A DNA stretch of 7,787 nucleotides from Bacteroidales bacterium UBA5537 (GTDB lineage Bacteria > Bacteroidota > Bacteroidia > Bacteroidales > Lentimicrobiaceae): positions 38,229 through 46,015 of the forward strand of contig DINP01000031.1 in assembly GCA_002426025.1 (NCBI GenBank), read 5' to 3'. This document shows, in pieces, positions 1 to 6,382 of this stretch (its first letter is position 1; every line of letters begins with the position of its first letter). The notes below the pieces were generated by a model. That model saw nothing but the letters and a program-made list of their open reading frames with translations. It was not told the DNA's origin and made no database searches. The position numbers and the translations under genes were made by a program.

Positions 1-28
1 CAGAACGCTGAACCCAGAACGCTAAACT
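1..28. repeat. Short tandem heptad repeat at the window edge
   Basis: Four consecutive 7-nt units can be read: CAGAACG, CTGAACC, CAGAACG, CTAAACT. They share the pattern C-N-(G/A)-A-A-C-N, and units 1-2 and 3-4 together form an imperfect 14-nt direct repeat (12 of 14 identical). The array ends two bases before the tsaB stop codon and probably continues to the left outside the window. It lies just past the 3' end of the minus-strand gene cluster. The copy number is too small to judge its extent, and its function is unknown. Confidence 0.55.
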
Positions 29-29
29 C

Positions 30-734
30 CTATTCCAACCCCTTTACCCTTGGTTTACCTGCAATAAAATCCTTAAGATAAAATGGCTCAAAATAGGCAG
101 TATTCTCAAATTTTCCTTTTTCAAAAAGCTGATTTGCCGGTTCCACAAGATAAGAAGCCGAAGCACTAAAGTTATCAATAATGCTGATATTTGGGTGGGT
201 TAGCACGCTGCGGCATTTTTCAGCTCCATCACCGGCAAGCATCAGGTAATTGACTTCCTGAAGATTGCTATATGATTCAGAAGTAATGATTTCGGCCGAA
301 GTTGCCTTTTGAAGTTCGAGTTTATTGTTATATATGGAGGCATAAACTTCCATTCGCCGGGCATCTATCATCGGTATGTAAACCACCGGTAGCTTGTTGG
401 TTTTCGGCAAAGGAAGTTTTTTCATCCCGAAAGCCATAGCTTCGAGGGTTTCAACAGCAATAAGGGGGATATCAAGTGCATAACACAGGCCTTTTGCTGT
501 TGATACACCAATCCGAAGACCGGTAAATGAGCCGGGGCCTTTACTCACCGCCACAGCATCAAGCTTGTGCTTATCAACACCAGTTTCTTTCAGCAGTTCA
601 TCAATAAAAACTGCCACAACCCGGCTATGCGAATTGTGCTCACTCGTTTCTTTGATCCCAAGTATTTTATCTCCATCCGAAAGGCATACGCTGCAAACCG
701 CGGTAGCGGTTTCAATGCTCAAAATTAAAGCCAT
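30..734 (-). CDS. tsaB: tRNA t6A biosynthesis protein TsaB
   Basis: TsaB is a cytoplasmic, catalytically inactive paralogue of TsaD. With TsaD and TsaE it transfers threonylcarbamoyl to A37 of ANN-decoding tRNAs, making the t6A modification. The 234-aa protein has the usual family length. Its N-terminus (LSIETAT at residues 5-11) is the ASKHA-fold opening strand. Residues 34-37 (N-S-H-S) and the G-P-G-S-F-T-G-L-R-I-G block at 66-76 are the family's diagnostic motifs, followed by the K-G-L helix and the V-E-T-L-E-A-M segment near 94-100. As expected for TsaB, the C-terminal half is short and poorly conserved compared with TsaD. The ATG at 734 opens directly onto the conserved first strand, so no other start is needed. 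It lies 11 nt after the stop of the adaptor gene, which suggests co-transcription with an efflux operon. That neighbourhood is not functionally explained. Confidence 0.95.
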   Translation of the reverse strand: MALILSIETATAVCSVCLSDGDKILGIKETSEHNSHSRVVAVFIDELLKETGVDKHKLDAVAVSKGPGSFTGLRIGVSTAKGLCYALDIPLIAVETLEAMAFGMKKLPLPKTNKLPVVYIPMIDARRMEVYASIYNNKLELQKATSAEIITSESYSNLQEVNYLMLAGDGAEKCRSVLTHPNISIIDNFSASASYLVEPANQLFEKGKFENTAYFEPFYLKDFIAGKPRVKGLE

Positions 735-745
735 AGATTAATCTG

Positions 746-2095
746 CTACTTTTTGAACAACTCCTCTTTATCAACAACCTTAACATTCTCGCCATCTTTC
801 AGCGTTTTTGAAACAGCACGGTAAGGGCCACTGATTACTTCATCACCAGCTTTTAGGCCTTCGAGTATCTGAATGTGGGTATTATCCTGAATTCCGGTTT
901 TAACCGACTGAAGTACTGCAACTCCATTTTTAACAACAAATACGTGTTCCTGAATGGGTTCGTTGCGCTTTTCCGCCTCCTTTTCCTGCATGCCTTCTTT
1001 TGTCTCCTCTTTCTTTTCAATTTTGGTTGAATCGGCGCGCGTGGTTACCGCCTGAATGGGAACAGTAAGAATGTTAAGCGCAGTTTCTGTCTGTATGTCA
1101 ACTGTTGCCGACATTCCCGGCCTGAAAGGAGAAGCGTTTGGATTGCCTTCTGGAATAAGGTCGGTGTATGAATCGGGCAACATTCTAACCTTTACATCGA
1201 AATTGGTCACCTGATCGGCACTTAAACCACTAACATTCGCAGATGTTGCTATTTCGGTAACAATTCCCTTGAATTTTCTGTTCAGATAAGAGTCCACTTC
1301 AACCATGGCAGTATCGTTGAGTGCGACGCGCACAATATCATTTTCATTAACGCTGACAATTACTTCCATAATTGCCAGATTAGCTATACGCAGTATTTCA
1401 GTACCTGCCGAAAATTGCGAAGCACCCGCAACGCGCTCACCTTTTTCAATATTCAGTTTTGAAATCGTACCTGAGACAGGCGCATAAATGGATGTTTTGT
1501 ACAAATTCTCGCCAGCCTCTTTAACTGAAGCCTCTGCACTTTTAACTGAAAAGTCAGCCGCTTTTACATTTTCCTCAGCAGCAGTAACTTCGGCTTTAGC
1601 TACTTCAAATGCCGATTTTGCTGCATCATATTCCGAAGCCGAAATGGCTTTTTCGTTCCAAAGTTTCTGGTTCCGCTCATAACTCGCCTTTGCATTGATA
1701 AACTGTGCCTGCACTTGTGCGAGGCGAGCCCTCGAATTAGCCAGATTTGCCTTTTGGGTGTTCTGGCTGGCAACAATGCGGTCGTATGTTGAAGTGTAAA
1801 TTTTCGGATCAATCCGCGCAAGCAGATCGCCGGCTTTAACTTCATCGCCTTCTTTGACAAACACTTCAATAACCTCGCCGCTGACATCAGGCGATATCTT
1901 CACCTCAGCTTCAGGTTGTATCTTTCCGTTGGCCGAAACGGTTTCAATAATTGACCTGAGTTCAGCCTTTTCGGTGGTAACCATTGTCGTGTCATCTTTG
2001 CCTATAAGGCCCTGTTTGCGGGCCACAGCAAGGGCAATTATCAGAATTATAATTACGCCTATGCCAATTCTGATCAGATTTTTTCTTTTCTTCAT
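746..2095 (-). CDS. HlyD/MacA-type periplasmic adaptor (membrane fusion protein)
   Basis: This is a periplasmic adaptor of a tripartite exporter, joining an inner-membrane pump to an outer-membrane TolC channel. In the chosen 449-aa form, basic residues 1-9 lead into a single membrane anchor (about 10-25). A biotinyl/lipoyl-like half-motif follows (about 60-96: ISPDVSGEV, then VKEGDEVKAGDLLARIDP). Next come an Ala/Glu/Lys-rich coiled-coil hairpin (about 100-198), the second lipoyl half (YAPVSGTISKLNIEKGE, 204-220), a beta-barrel and a membrane-proximal domain (about 384-442) ending in EGLKAGDEVISG. A charged Lys/Glu-rich insert (about 357-383) splits the last two. An in-frame ATG at 2197 would add 34 polar residues ahead of the anchor. 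I prefer 2095, because it gives a normal short N-terminus and follows an AAAGGA-containing A-rich leader. The substrate cannot be told from sequence. MacA-like partners of ABC pumps are the closest class, but an RND adaptor is possible. Confidence 0.92.
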   Translation of the reverse strand: MKKRKNLIRIGIGVIIILIIALAVARKQGLIGKDDTTMVTTEKAELRSIIETVSANGKIQPEAEVKISPDVSGEVIEVFVKEGDEVKAGDLLARIDPKIYTSTYDRIVASQNTQKANLANSRARLAQVQAQFINAKASYERNQKLWNEKAISASEYDAAKSAFEVAKAEVTAAEENVKAADFSVKSAEASVKEAGENLYKTSIYAPVSGTISKLNIEKGERVAGASQFSAGTEILRIANLAIMEVIVSVNENDIVRVALNDTAMVEVDSYLNRKFKGIVTEIATSANVSGLSADQVTNFDVKVRMLPDSYTDLIPEGNPNASPFRPGMSATVDIQTETALNILTVPIQAVTTRADSTKIEKKEETKEGMQEKEAEKRNEPIQEHVFVVKNGVAVLQSVKTGIQDNTHIQILEGLKAGDEVISGPYRAVSKTLKDGENVKVVDKEELFKK

Positions 2096-2103
2096 TTTAT
2101 TTC

Positions 2104-2118
2104 TTTTTCCTTTGTTGA
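2104..2118 (-). promoter_or_regulatory. A-rich leader/ribosome-binding segment of the adaptor gene
   Basis: On the coding strand this reads TCAACAAAGGAAAAA, and the GGA lies 12 nt before the ATG at 2095. It is the best initiation signal for the adaptor and supports 2095 over the upstream ATG at 2197. The identical 15-mer precedes the channel gene (3731-3745). The spacing is long for a classical Shine-Dalgarno interaction, so the A-richness may matter more than the GGA. Confidence 0.45.
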
Positions 2119-2237
2119 TGCTCTTTTCAGCTCCAAACTCTGCAATACTCTCACCTATTGTAGCGTTTGGTTTCAGATTCCTGGTTCTTAAAACCACTTT
2201 ATGGGAGGCCTTTTTGCAGGATTTTGAAATGTAAAAG

Positions 2238-2260
2238 CCGTTTCGGTGTCAGCGAAACGG
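2238..2260 (-). terminator. Hairpin between channel and adaptor genes, possible terminator or attenuator
   Basis: A perfect 8-bp inverted repeat, CCGTTTCG and CGAAACGG, encloses a 7-nt loop. On the minus strand the stem is followed by C then TTTT, which resembles a weak Rho-independent terminator for the channel transcript. It starts 23 nt after the channel stop codon and lies 142 nt before the adaptor ATG. The T run is short, so partial read-through, transcript processing or 3'-end protection of the channel mRNA are alternatives. On the plus strand no T run follows the stem. Confidence 0.55.
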
Positions 2261-2283
2261 TAATAAATTAAATATTCAACATA

Positions 2284-3720
2284 CTATTTCCTCAGATTCA
2301 GTGGTTTACCCATGTAGAAATCAAGAACTGTAGTCTTAAAAATAAAGTCAAATTTAGTCTGTAACTGCTCCGACTCAGCATTCGACAAGTCTTTTTTAGC
2401 ATTGTTGTAATCAACTGAATTCATTATGCCAACATCAAATTTCTTTTCGGCATAACGAAACGATTCTCTGGTAGCATTTACTTTCTTTTCGGAAGCATAA
2501 TACTGCTTTAACGCAGCCCTTGCATCGGCCCAAGCTTGTTGTATGGTTTTCCGTAATTGAAGTTTCTGTATTTCAAGGTCAAGTTTTGAACTCTCAAAAC
2601 CGATTTTCGCTTTGCTAACCATAGTGCGGCTTTGCCAACCATTGAAAATGGGAATTGTGAGGTAAAGGCCAATGGATTGGTTGTTGTTGTCACTTATCTG
2701 ATCGCTCCAGGCTTTGGTTTTATAGGTATAATCAAATGTACTGGTATAAACCTGATAATCTGATCCGGTAGGATTAACTGCATAACCAATAAGTTGGGGA
2801 TCGCCCGGAGTGATCTGATCGGGAATTAAGCTGGCACCCGAATATCCGGTTCCCCATCCGCCGCTAAGCGAAAGGGTAGGATAATAGCTTCCCTTTGCCC
2901 GCGCCAATTGCCTTTCACTCCCCTGAAGGCGGAATTCTGCGGCTTTTATCTCGGGCATATGCTCCTGAGCATAGGTAAAAATCTGATCGGGATTGGCCAC
3001 CAGCGAAGGATCTTCCTCAATGGTTAATGCCGGAACTTCTATATCAAATCCATCGGTTGAGGGGAGATCGAGCAACTGGCTCAAAGTCAGCAACGATAAT
3101 TCCAGGTTATTCTCGGCATCAATCAGGCTCGATTCTTCAACAGCATACTGAGCTTCTATGGTATAAGCATCTCCGGCAGCCATCGTTCCAGCACTTACCA
3201 GCTTGTGCATACGCTCAACCTGTTGGTTTGTAATATCCAGCTGATTGGTGCGGATTCTGACAAGTTCTTTGTAAAACAATACCTGAAGATAAAATGTAGC
3301 AATATTGATTGACATATCGTTCATCAGTTTATCGGCATCCTGCTGACTAGCCATCAAATTCAGCTGGTTCTGCTTAATGCCGTTCAGCTTTTGAAAACCG
3401 TTAAAGAGCGTCACCCCTGCCTGAAGACTGAAGTTGTTCGATTGGGTTCTGCTGGTAGCAAACTGGTTGGTATAGCGGTCAACGGTTTGGCCATAGTTGT
3501 AGGCATGTGATGCATTCCCGTTAACACCTGGCAGAAGATCGAGTTTTGACTGTAACAGATCTGCTTTGGCACTTTCCACCATCAGCATTTGCTGCTTCAC
3601 CTGTAAATTATTGGTAAGTGCATGATTTACACACTCTTCAAGCGTCCACACCTTTTGTGCAGAAGCCGACAAACCGAATAATACCAGAATTACTGTAAGA
3701 ACGGCAATTTGTTTTTTCAT
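2284..3720 (-). CDS. TolC-family outer-membrane efflux protein
   Basis: This is an outer-membrane channel of the OEP/TolC family, which trimerises into a beta-barrel plus periplasmic alpha-tunnel and docks with an adaptor such as the one encoded next. The chosen form has 478 aa. Its signal peptide has basic residues at 2-3, a hydrophobic core to about 17 and an A-S-A/Q cleavage site after residue 21. The mature part begins with W-T-L-E-E-C-V at 25-31, a typical OEP opening. The internal duplication is visible: F-S-L-Q-A-G-V-T-L-F-N-G (97-108) matches G-L-Y-L-T-I-P-I-F-N-G (351-361), and the tunnel-turn segments S-A-G-T-M-A-A-G-D (176-184) and D-V-G-I-M-N-S-V-D (429-437) match each other. An upstream in-frame ATG at 3810 adds 30 polar residues ahead of the signal peptide, so 3720 is the better start. 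No lipoprotein cysteine is present. It is the first gene of the minus-strand cluster. Confidence 0.95.
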   Translation of the reverse strand: MKKQIAVLTVILVLFGLSASAQKVWTLEECVNHALTNNLQVKQQMLMVESAKADLLQSKLDLLPGVNGNASHAYNYGQTVDRYTNQFATSRTQSNNFSLQAGVTLFNGFQKLNGIKQNQLNLMASQQDADKLMNDMSINIATFYLQVLFYKELVRIRTNQLDITNQQVERMHKLVSAGTMAAGDAYTIEAQYAVEESSLIDAENNLELSLLTLSQLLDLPSTDGFDIEVPALTIEEDPSLVANPDQIFTYAQEHMPEIKAAEFRLQGSERQLARAKGSYYPTLSLSGGWGTGYSGASLIPDQITPGDPQLIGYAVNPTGSDYQVYTSTFDYTYKTKAWSDQISDNNNQSIGLYLTIPIFNGWQSRTMVSKAKIGFESSKLDLEIQKLQLRKTIQQAWADARAALKQYYASEKKVNATRESFRYAEKKFDVGIMNSVDYNNAKKDLSNAESEQLQTKFDFIFKTTVLDFYMGKPLNLRK

Positions 3721-3730
3721 CTCAGATTGT

Positions 3731-3745
3731 TTTTTCCTTTGTTGA
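3731..3745 (-). promoter_or_regulatory. A-rich leader/ribosome-binding segment of the channel gene
   Basis: On the coding strand the segment reads TCAACAAAGGAAAAA, with GGA 14 nt before the chosen ATG at 3720. It is identical over 15 nt to the leader of the adaptor gene and supports initiation at 3720 rather than at the upstream ATG. A second, closer GAG lies immediately before the ATG. Confidence 0.4.
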
Positions 3746-3780
3746 AACCCTTTCATATTCGAATTTAGAAAGGTGCTTCT

Positions 3781-3810
3781 ATTGTATAAAGACCATGCCA
3801 CAAAATGCAA
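3781..3810 (-). promoter_or_regulatory. Weak promoter candidate for the channel gene
   Basis: On the minus strand TTG (3810-3808) is followed after 21 nt by TACAATAG. This only partly matches the Bacteroidota -33/-7 pattern (TTG, about 19-21 nt, TAnnTTTG). Read as a sigma70-type promoter it is TTGCAT, 18 nt, TACAAT. Transcription would start about 50-55 nt before the channel ATG, a plausible leader length. No better match was seen on this side of the region. Confidence 0.25.
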
Positions 3811-3930
3811 CTATCTGATTAGCAGCATTTATATATAGTTAAATAACTACCGGTTGTACGGTATCGCTCAGTTGAGGTTCGCAAGTGAACACCATAATCC
3901 TATTTAACTACTGCCATTGCAACATGAAGC

Positions 3931-3959
3931 TTCAACTAATGTTCAAATTTATAGGTTTG
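3931..3959 (+). promoter_or_regulatory. Promoter candidate for the peptidase gene
   Basis: TAGGTTTG at 3952-3959 matches the Bacteroidota -7 consensus TAnnTTTG exactly. The -33 position is weaker: TTC at 3931-3933 with an 18-nt spacer, instead of TTG. Transcription would begin near 3966, about 75 nt before the ATG at 4041. The -7 element overlaps an inverted repeat that could act as an operator. Confidence 0.35.
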
Positions 3960-3969
3960 ATTCCTATAA
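3949..3969. repeat. 7-bp inverted repeat overlapping the candidate promoter
   Basis: TTATAGG (3949-3955), a 7-nt spacer TTTGATT, and CCTATAA (3963-3969) form a perfect dyad. If one single-base gap is allowed, similarity extends outward (CAAATTTATAGG against the reverse complement CCAATTATAGG). The dyad covers the TAGGTTTG element and the expected transcription start, where a repressor would bind. It could instead be a chance palindrome in AT-rich DNA. Confidence 0.35.
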
Positions 3970-4040
3970 TTGGACTAATTTTACGAAAATTTAATAAAAT
4001 ACTGCAATTTGGCCAGTTTAATCATATAAACAGGACGATT

Positions 4041-6380
4041 ATGATCAGCAAAGTTTCAATTAAATCGGTTGTTTTGACGCTGTGCACCCTTGCAGGGTTA
4101 CACCTGATGGCTCAAAACCACTCAAACAGGATGTTGAGTGATACAATTGATGTAGTTAACTATGAACTTAATTTATCGGTTACCGACCTCTCAAGCCAAA
4201 CTATTTCAGGGAAAGCCGGCATCAGGTTCACAACTCCTTTGACAGAAATAAACCAGCTTATCCTCGAACTAAAACAACTTCAGGTAGATTCGGTGAAATC
4301 AGATAATGACGTTTTGCTTGGTTTTACCCATGTTGGCAACAGGCTCAGTATCTATCTGGATCAGGCTATGTCAGTGGGCGATACTTCACTAGTTTATGTT
4401 TTCTATCATGGGACGCCTTTTCACGAAGCATGGGGCGGGTTCCATTTCGCGGGATCTTATGCCTTCAATCTTGGTGTGGGATTCGAATCAATTCCACATA
4501 ACCTGGGGAAAACCTGGTTTCCCTGTGTAGATGATTTTGTGGACCGCGCCTTTTACGATTATCATATCAGTGTAGATAATACCAATTACGCAGTTTGCGG
4601 CGGTTTGCTGCAATCCATATCTACGATGTGTGATGGAACACTGATGTTTCACTGGAAATCAGACAGAACACTTCCCACTTACCTTGCTTCGGTAGCTATT
4701 GGTCCTTACGTATTGGTTGCCGATACTGTTTCCGGTGAAGCGGGGCAGATACCTATAACATACTATGTGCGGCCATCAGACACCACCAGAGCCAGGGGCA
4801 GTTTTATCAATCTTCCGTTCATTACAGGGATTTATGAAGAGGCTTTTGGTGCTTATCCATTTCAGCGAATTGGCATAACAGGCACTTCGCTTGGCGCGAT
4901 GGAGCACGCTGAAAACATATTTTACCCCAATGGCAGCATCAATGGCACCCTTTCGGATGAATGGCTTTATGCGCATGAGCTTTCTCACATGTGGTTCGGC
5001 AATAAAGTTACCTGTGCTTCAGATGCCGATATGTGGCTGAACGAAGGATGGGCACGCTGGTGCGAGACCTATTTCCGCGAAAAACTTTATGGTATTGAAG
5101 CCGCCCGCAACAATATGCGCCCGCTAATGAAAAATGTGCTGCAGTATATCCATACCGAAGAAGGAGGCTACCGGCCATTATCGCCTATGCCGCCAGAATA
5201 TACTTATGGCGATAATGTTTATGATAAAGGGGGAATCGTAACCCATGCACTGCGAGGTTACTTGGGCGATAGCCTGTTTTTTGGCGGCGTAAAAGCCTAT
5301 CTTGAAGCATTTGGGTTTAACTCAGCCTCATCTTACGATTTGCGAGATTTTTTATCAGGTTACACCGGAATTGACATGACCGGATTTTTCGACTTCAACG
5401 TGTTCGGCCCCGGATTTAACCAGTTTTCGGTTGATTCATTCAATGTTGTGCCTGTGGGTAATGAATTTGATGTTGAAGTATTTGTAAAACAACGTCTTAA
5501 AGGAACAGACATGTATGCCCAGAATTGCCGCATGGAGCTTACTTTCATGAACGATGCGTGGCAAATGGACACAAAACGCATCAGTTTTCCCGGTCCCCAT
5601 GGCTCGGCTACATTCCGCCTGCCTTTTACGCCAACTGTGGTTTTCACCGATCTCTACGAAAGAGGCGGTGGTGCAACAACCGATAGTTATAAAATTATTA
5701 AGAGTGCGGGATTGTATGATTATACCGACACCTATTTTAAACTGGATGTAGCTTCGGTTTCCGACTCAGCCTTTGTAAGGGCAACCCACAATTGGGTTCC
5801 ACCCGATAGCCTGCAAGTTCCGTTACCAGGACTTGCGCTCAGCGATTATCGCTACTGGAGCATCGAGGGTATTTTGCCTCAGGATTTTGATGCTACCGGA
5901 AGGTTCTTTTACAGCAAAAACAGCTATCTTGATAATACGCTGATTACAAATTCGGCCGACTCGCTGGTAATCCTTTACAGGGAGGATGCAGCCCACGACT
6001 GGCAAGCAGTTTCGTTTACGGTAGTCGGTCCATGGCAACTGGGAACCATTTATGTGCCGCACCTCAGGCTGGGCGATTATACCCTGGCTATCTGGGATGA
6101 GGTGTATGTTGGCAGCAAAAAGCGTCCACAGCCCGATAAAACGATGAATCTTTACCCGAATCCTGCAAAAGACAAACTTACGATTGAGACTGCATCCAAT
6201 GAACATGGAACCATTAAAGTTCATGATGCGGCTGGGAAACTCTGTTTCACCAAAAATACGGATGCTCTGAATCAACAAATCCACTGGAACTGTGAGGGTA
6301 TTGAATCCGGAACTTACCTGGTTTCATTCCAAACGGCGAATGGTAACATGATTAGTAAGAAAGTTGTAATAAAGCCCTGA
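4041..6380 (+). CDS. Secreted M1-family metallopeptidase with T9SS sorting domain
   Basis: This is a gluzincin of family M1 (aminopeptidase N-like), predicted to cleave N-terminal residues from peptides outside the cell or on its surface. The chosen form has 779 aa. Its signal peptide covers residues 1-24 (M-A/Q cleavage), and the M1 N-terminal beta domain follows. Next come a GAMEN-equivalent written GAMEH (285-289) and the zinc site H312-E-L-S-H316 with E335 exactly 18 residues on, followed by G-W-A. Y394 in N-V-Y-D-K-G-G fits the transition-state tyrosine. A beta-rich region of unclear family (about 455-700) replaces the usual helical C-terminal domain. Residues 702-779 begin N-L-Y-P-N-P and end in K-K-V-V-I-K-P, a type A T9SS sorting domain. 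The start at 4041 is chosen because AGGA lies 5 nt upstream and a clean signal peptide follows. A GTG at 3885 would bury that peptide behind 52 residues. It heads a tight rightward gene group. Confidence 0.93.
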   Translation: MISKVSIKSVVLTLCTLAGLHLMAQNHSNRMLSDTIDVVNYELNLSVTDLSSQTISGKAGIRFTTPLTEINQLILELKQLQVDSVKSDNDVLLGFTHVGNRLSIYLDQAMSVGDTSLVYVFYHGTPFHEAWGGFHFAGSYAFNLGVGFESIPHNLGKTWFPCVDDFVDRAFYDYHISVDNTNYAVCGGLLQSISTMCDGTLMFHWKSDRTLPTYLASVAIGPYVLVADTVSGEAGQIPITYYVRPSDTTRARGSFINLPFITGIYEEAFGAYPFQRIGITGTSLGAMEHAENIFYPNGSINGTLSDEWLYAHELSHMWFGNKVTCASDADMWLNEGWARWCETYFREKLYGIEAARNNMRPLMKNVLQYIHTEEGGYRPLSPMPPEYTYGDNVYDKGGIVTHALRGYLGDSLFFGGVKAYLEAFGFNSASSYDLRDFLSGYTGIDMTGFFDFNVFGPGFNQFSVDSFNVVPVGNEFDVEVFVKQRLKGTDMYAQNCRMELTFMNDAWQMDTKRISFPGPHGSATFRLPFTPTVVFTDLYERGGGATTDSYKIIKSAGLYDYTDTYFKLDVASVSDSAFVRATHNWVPPDSLQVPLPGLALSDYRYWSIEGILPQDFDATGRFFYSKNSYLDNTLITNSADSLVILYREDAAHDWQAVSFTVVGPWQLGTIYVPHLRLGDYTLAIWDEVYVGSKKRPQPDKTMNLYPNPAKDKLTIETASNEHGTIKVHDAAGKLCFTKNTDALNQQIHWNCEGIESGTYLVSFQTANGNMISKKVVIKP

Positions 6381-6382
6381 GC

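Larger units (their letters stand above)
3721..4040. other. Divergent intergenic region between channel and peptidase genes
   Basis: About 320 bp with no supported gene. It must carry the promoters for the leftward channel gene and the rightward peptidase gene. Visible structure is as follows: the channel leader at 3731-3745; an 8-bp palindrome ATTCGAAT at 3757-3764; a 5-bp inverted repeat TAGAA/TTCTA at 3766-3781; an AT-rich stretch at 3828-3848; a 5-bp inverted repeat TACCG/CGGTA at 3848-3863; and a 7-bp inverted repeat at 3949-3969. The stretch from 3885 stays open in the peptidase frame from a GTG but does not look like part of the mature gene. Confidence 0.7.

Noticed and set aside
2096..2197. 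N-terminal extension of the adaptor from the ATG at 2197
   Set aside because: It would place 34 polar residues ahead of a membrane anchor that has a normal short basic start at 2095, and the A-rich AAAGGA leader fits 2095.
1854..2234. 126-codon plus-strand frame opposite the adaptor
   Set aside because: It lies antisense to the adaptor start and the hairpin. The translation is a run of Ile/Leu/Phe produced by the complement of the anchor and A-rich leader, with no recognisable domain.
3721..3810. N-terminal extension of the channel protein from the ATG at 3810
   Set aside because: It would put 30 residues before a textbook signal peptide that begins at 3720, and it would overlap the candidate promoter.
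3848..3863. TACCG/CGGTA inverted repeat as an operator or terminator
   Set aside because: Only five base pairs with a 6-nt loop and no T run. Such repeats are expected by chance in 300 bp.
3976..3983. TAATTTTA as a second -7 promoter element for the peptidase
   Set aside because: It lacks the final G of TAnnTTTG, and the nearest TTG is only 16 nt upstream, so TAGGTTTG at 3952 is the better candidate.
5823..6284. 153-codon minus-strand frame inside the peptidase gene
   Set aside because: It is antisense to the beta-rich region and the T9SS sorting domain, which have clear protein-level signal on the plus strand. The antisense translation shows no motif.
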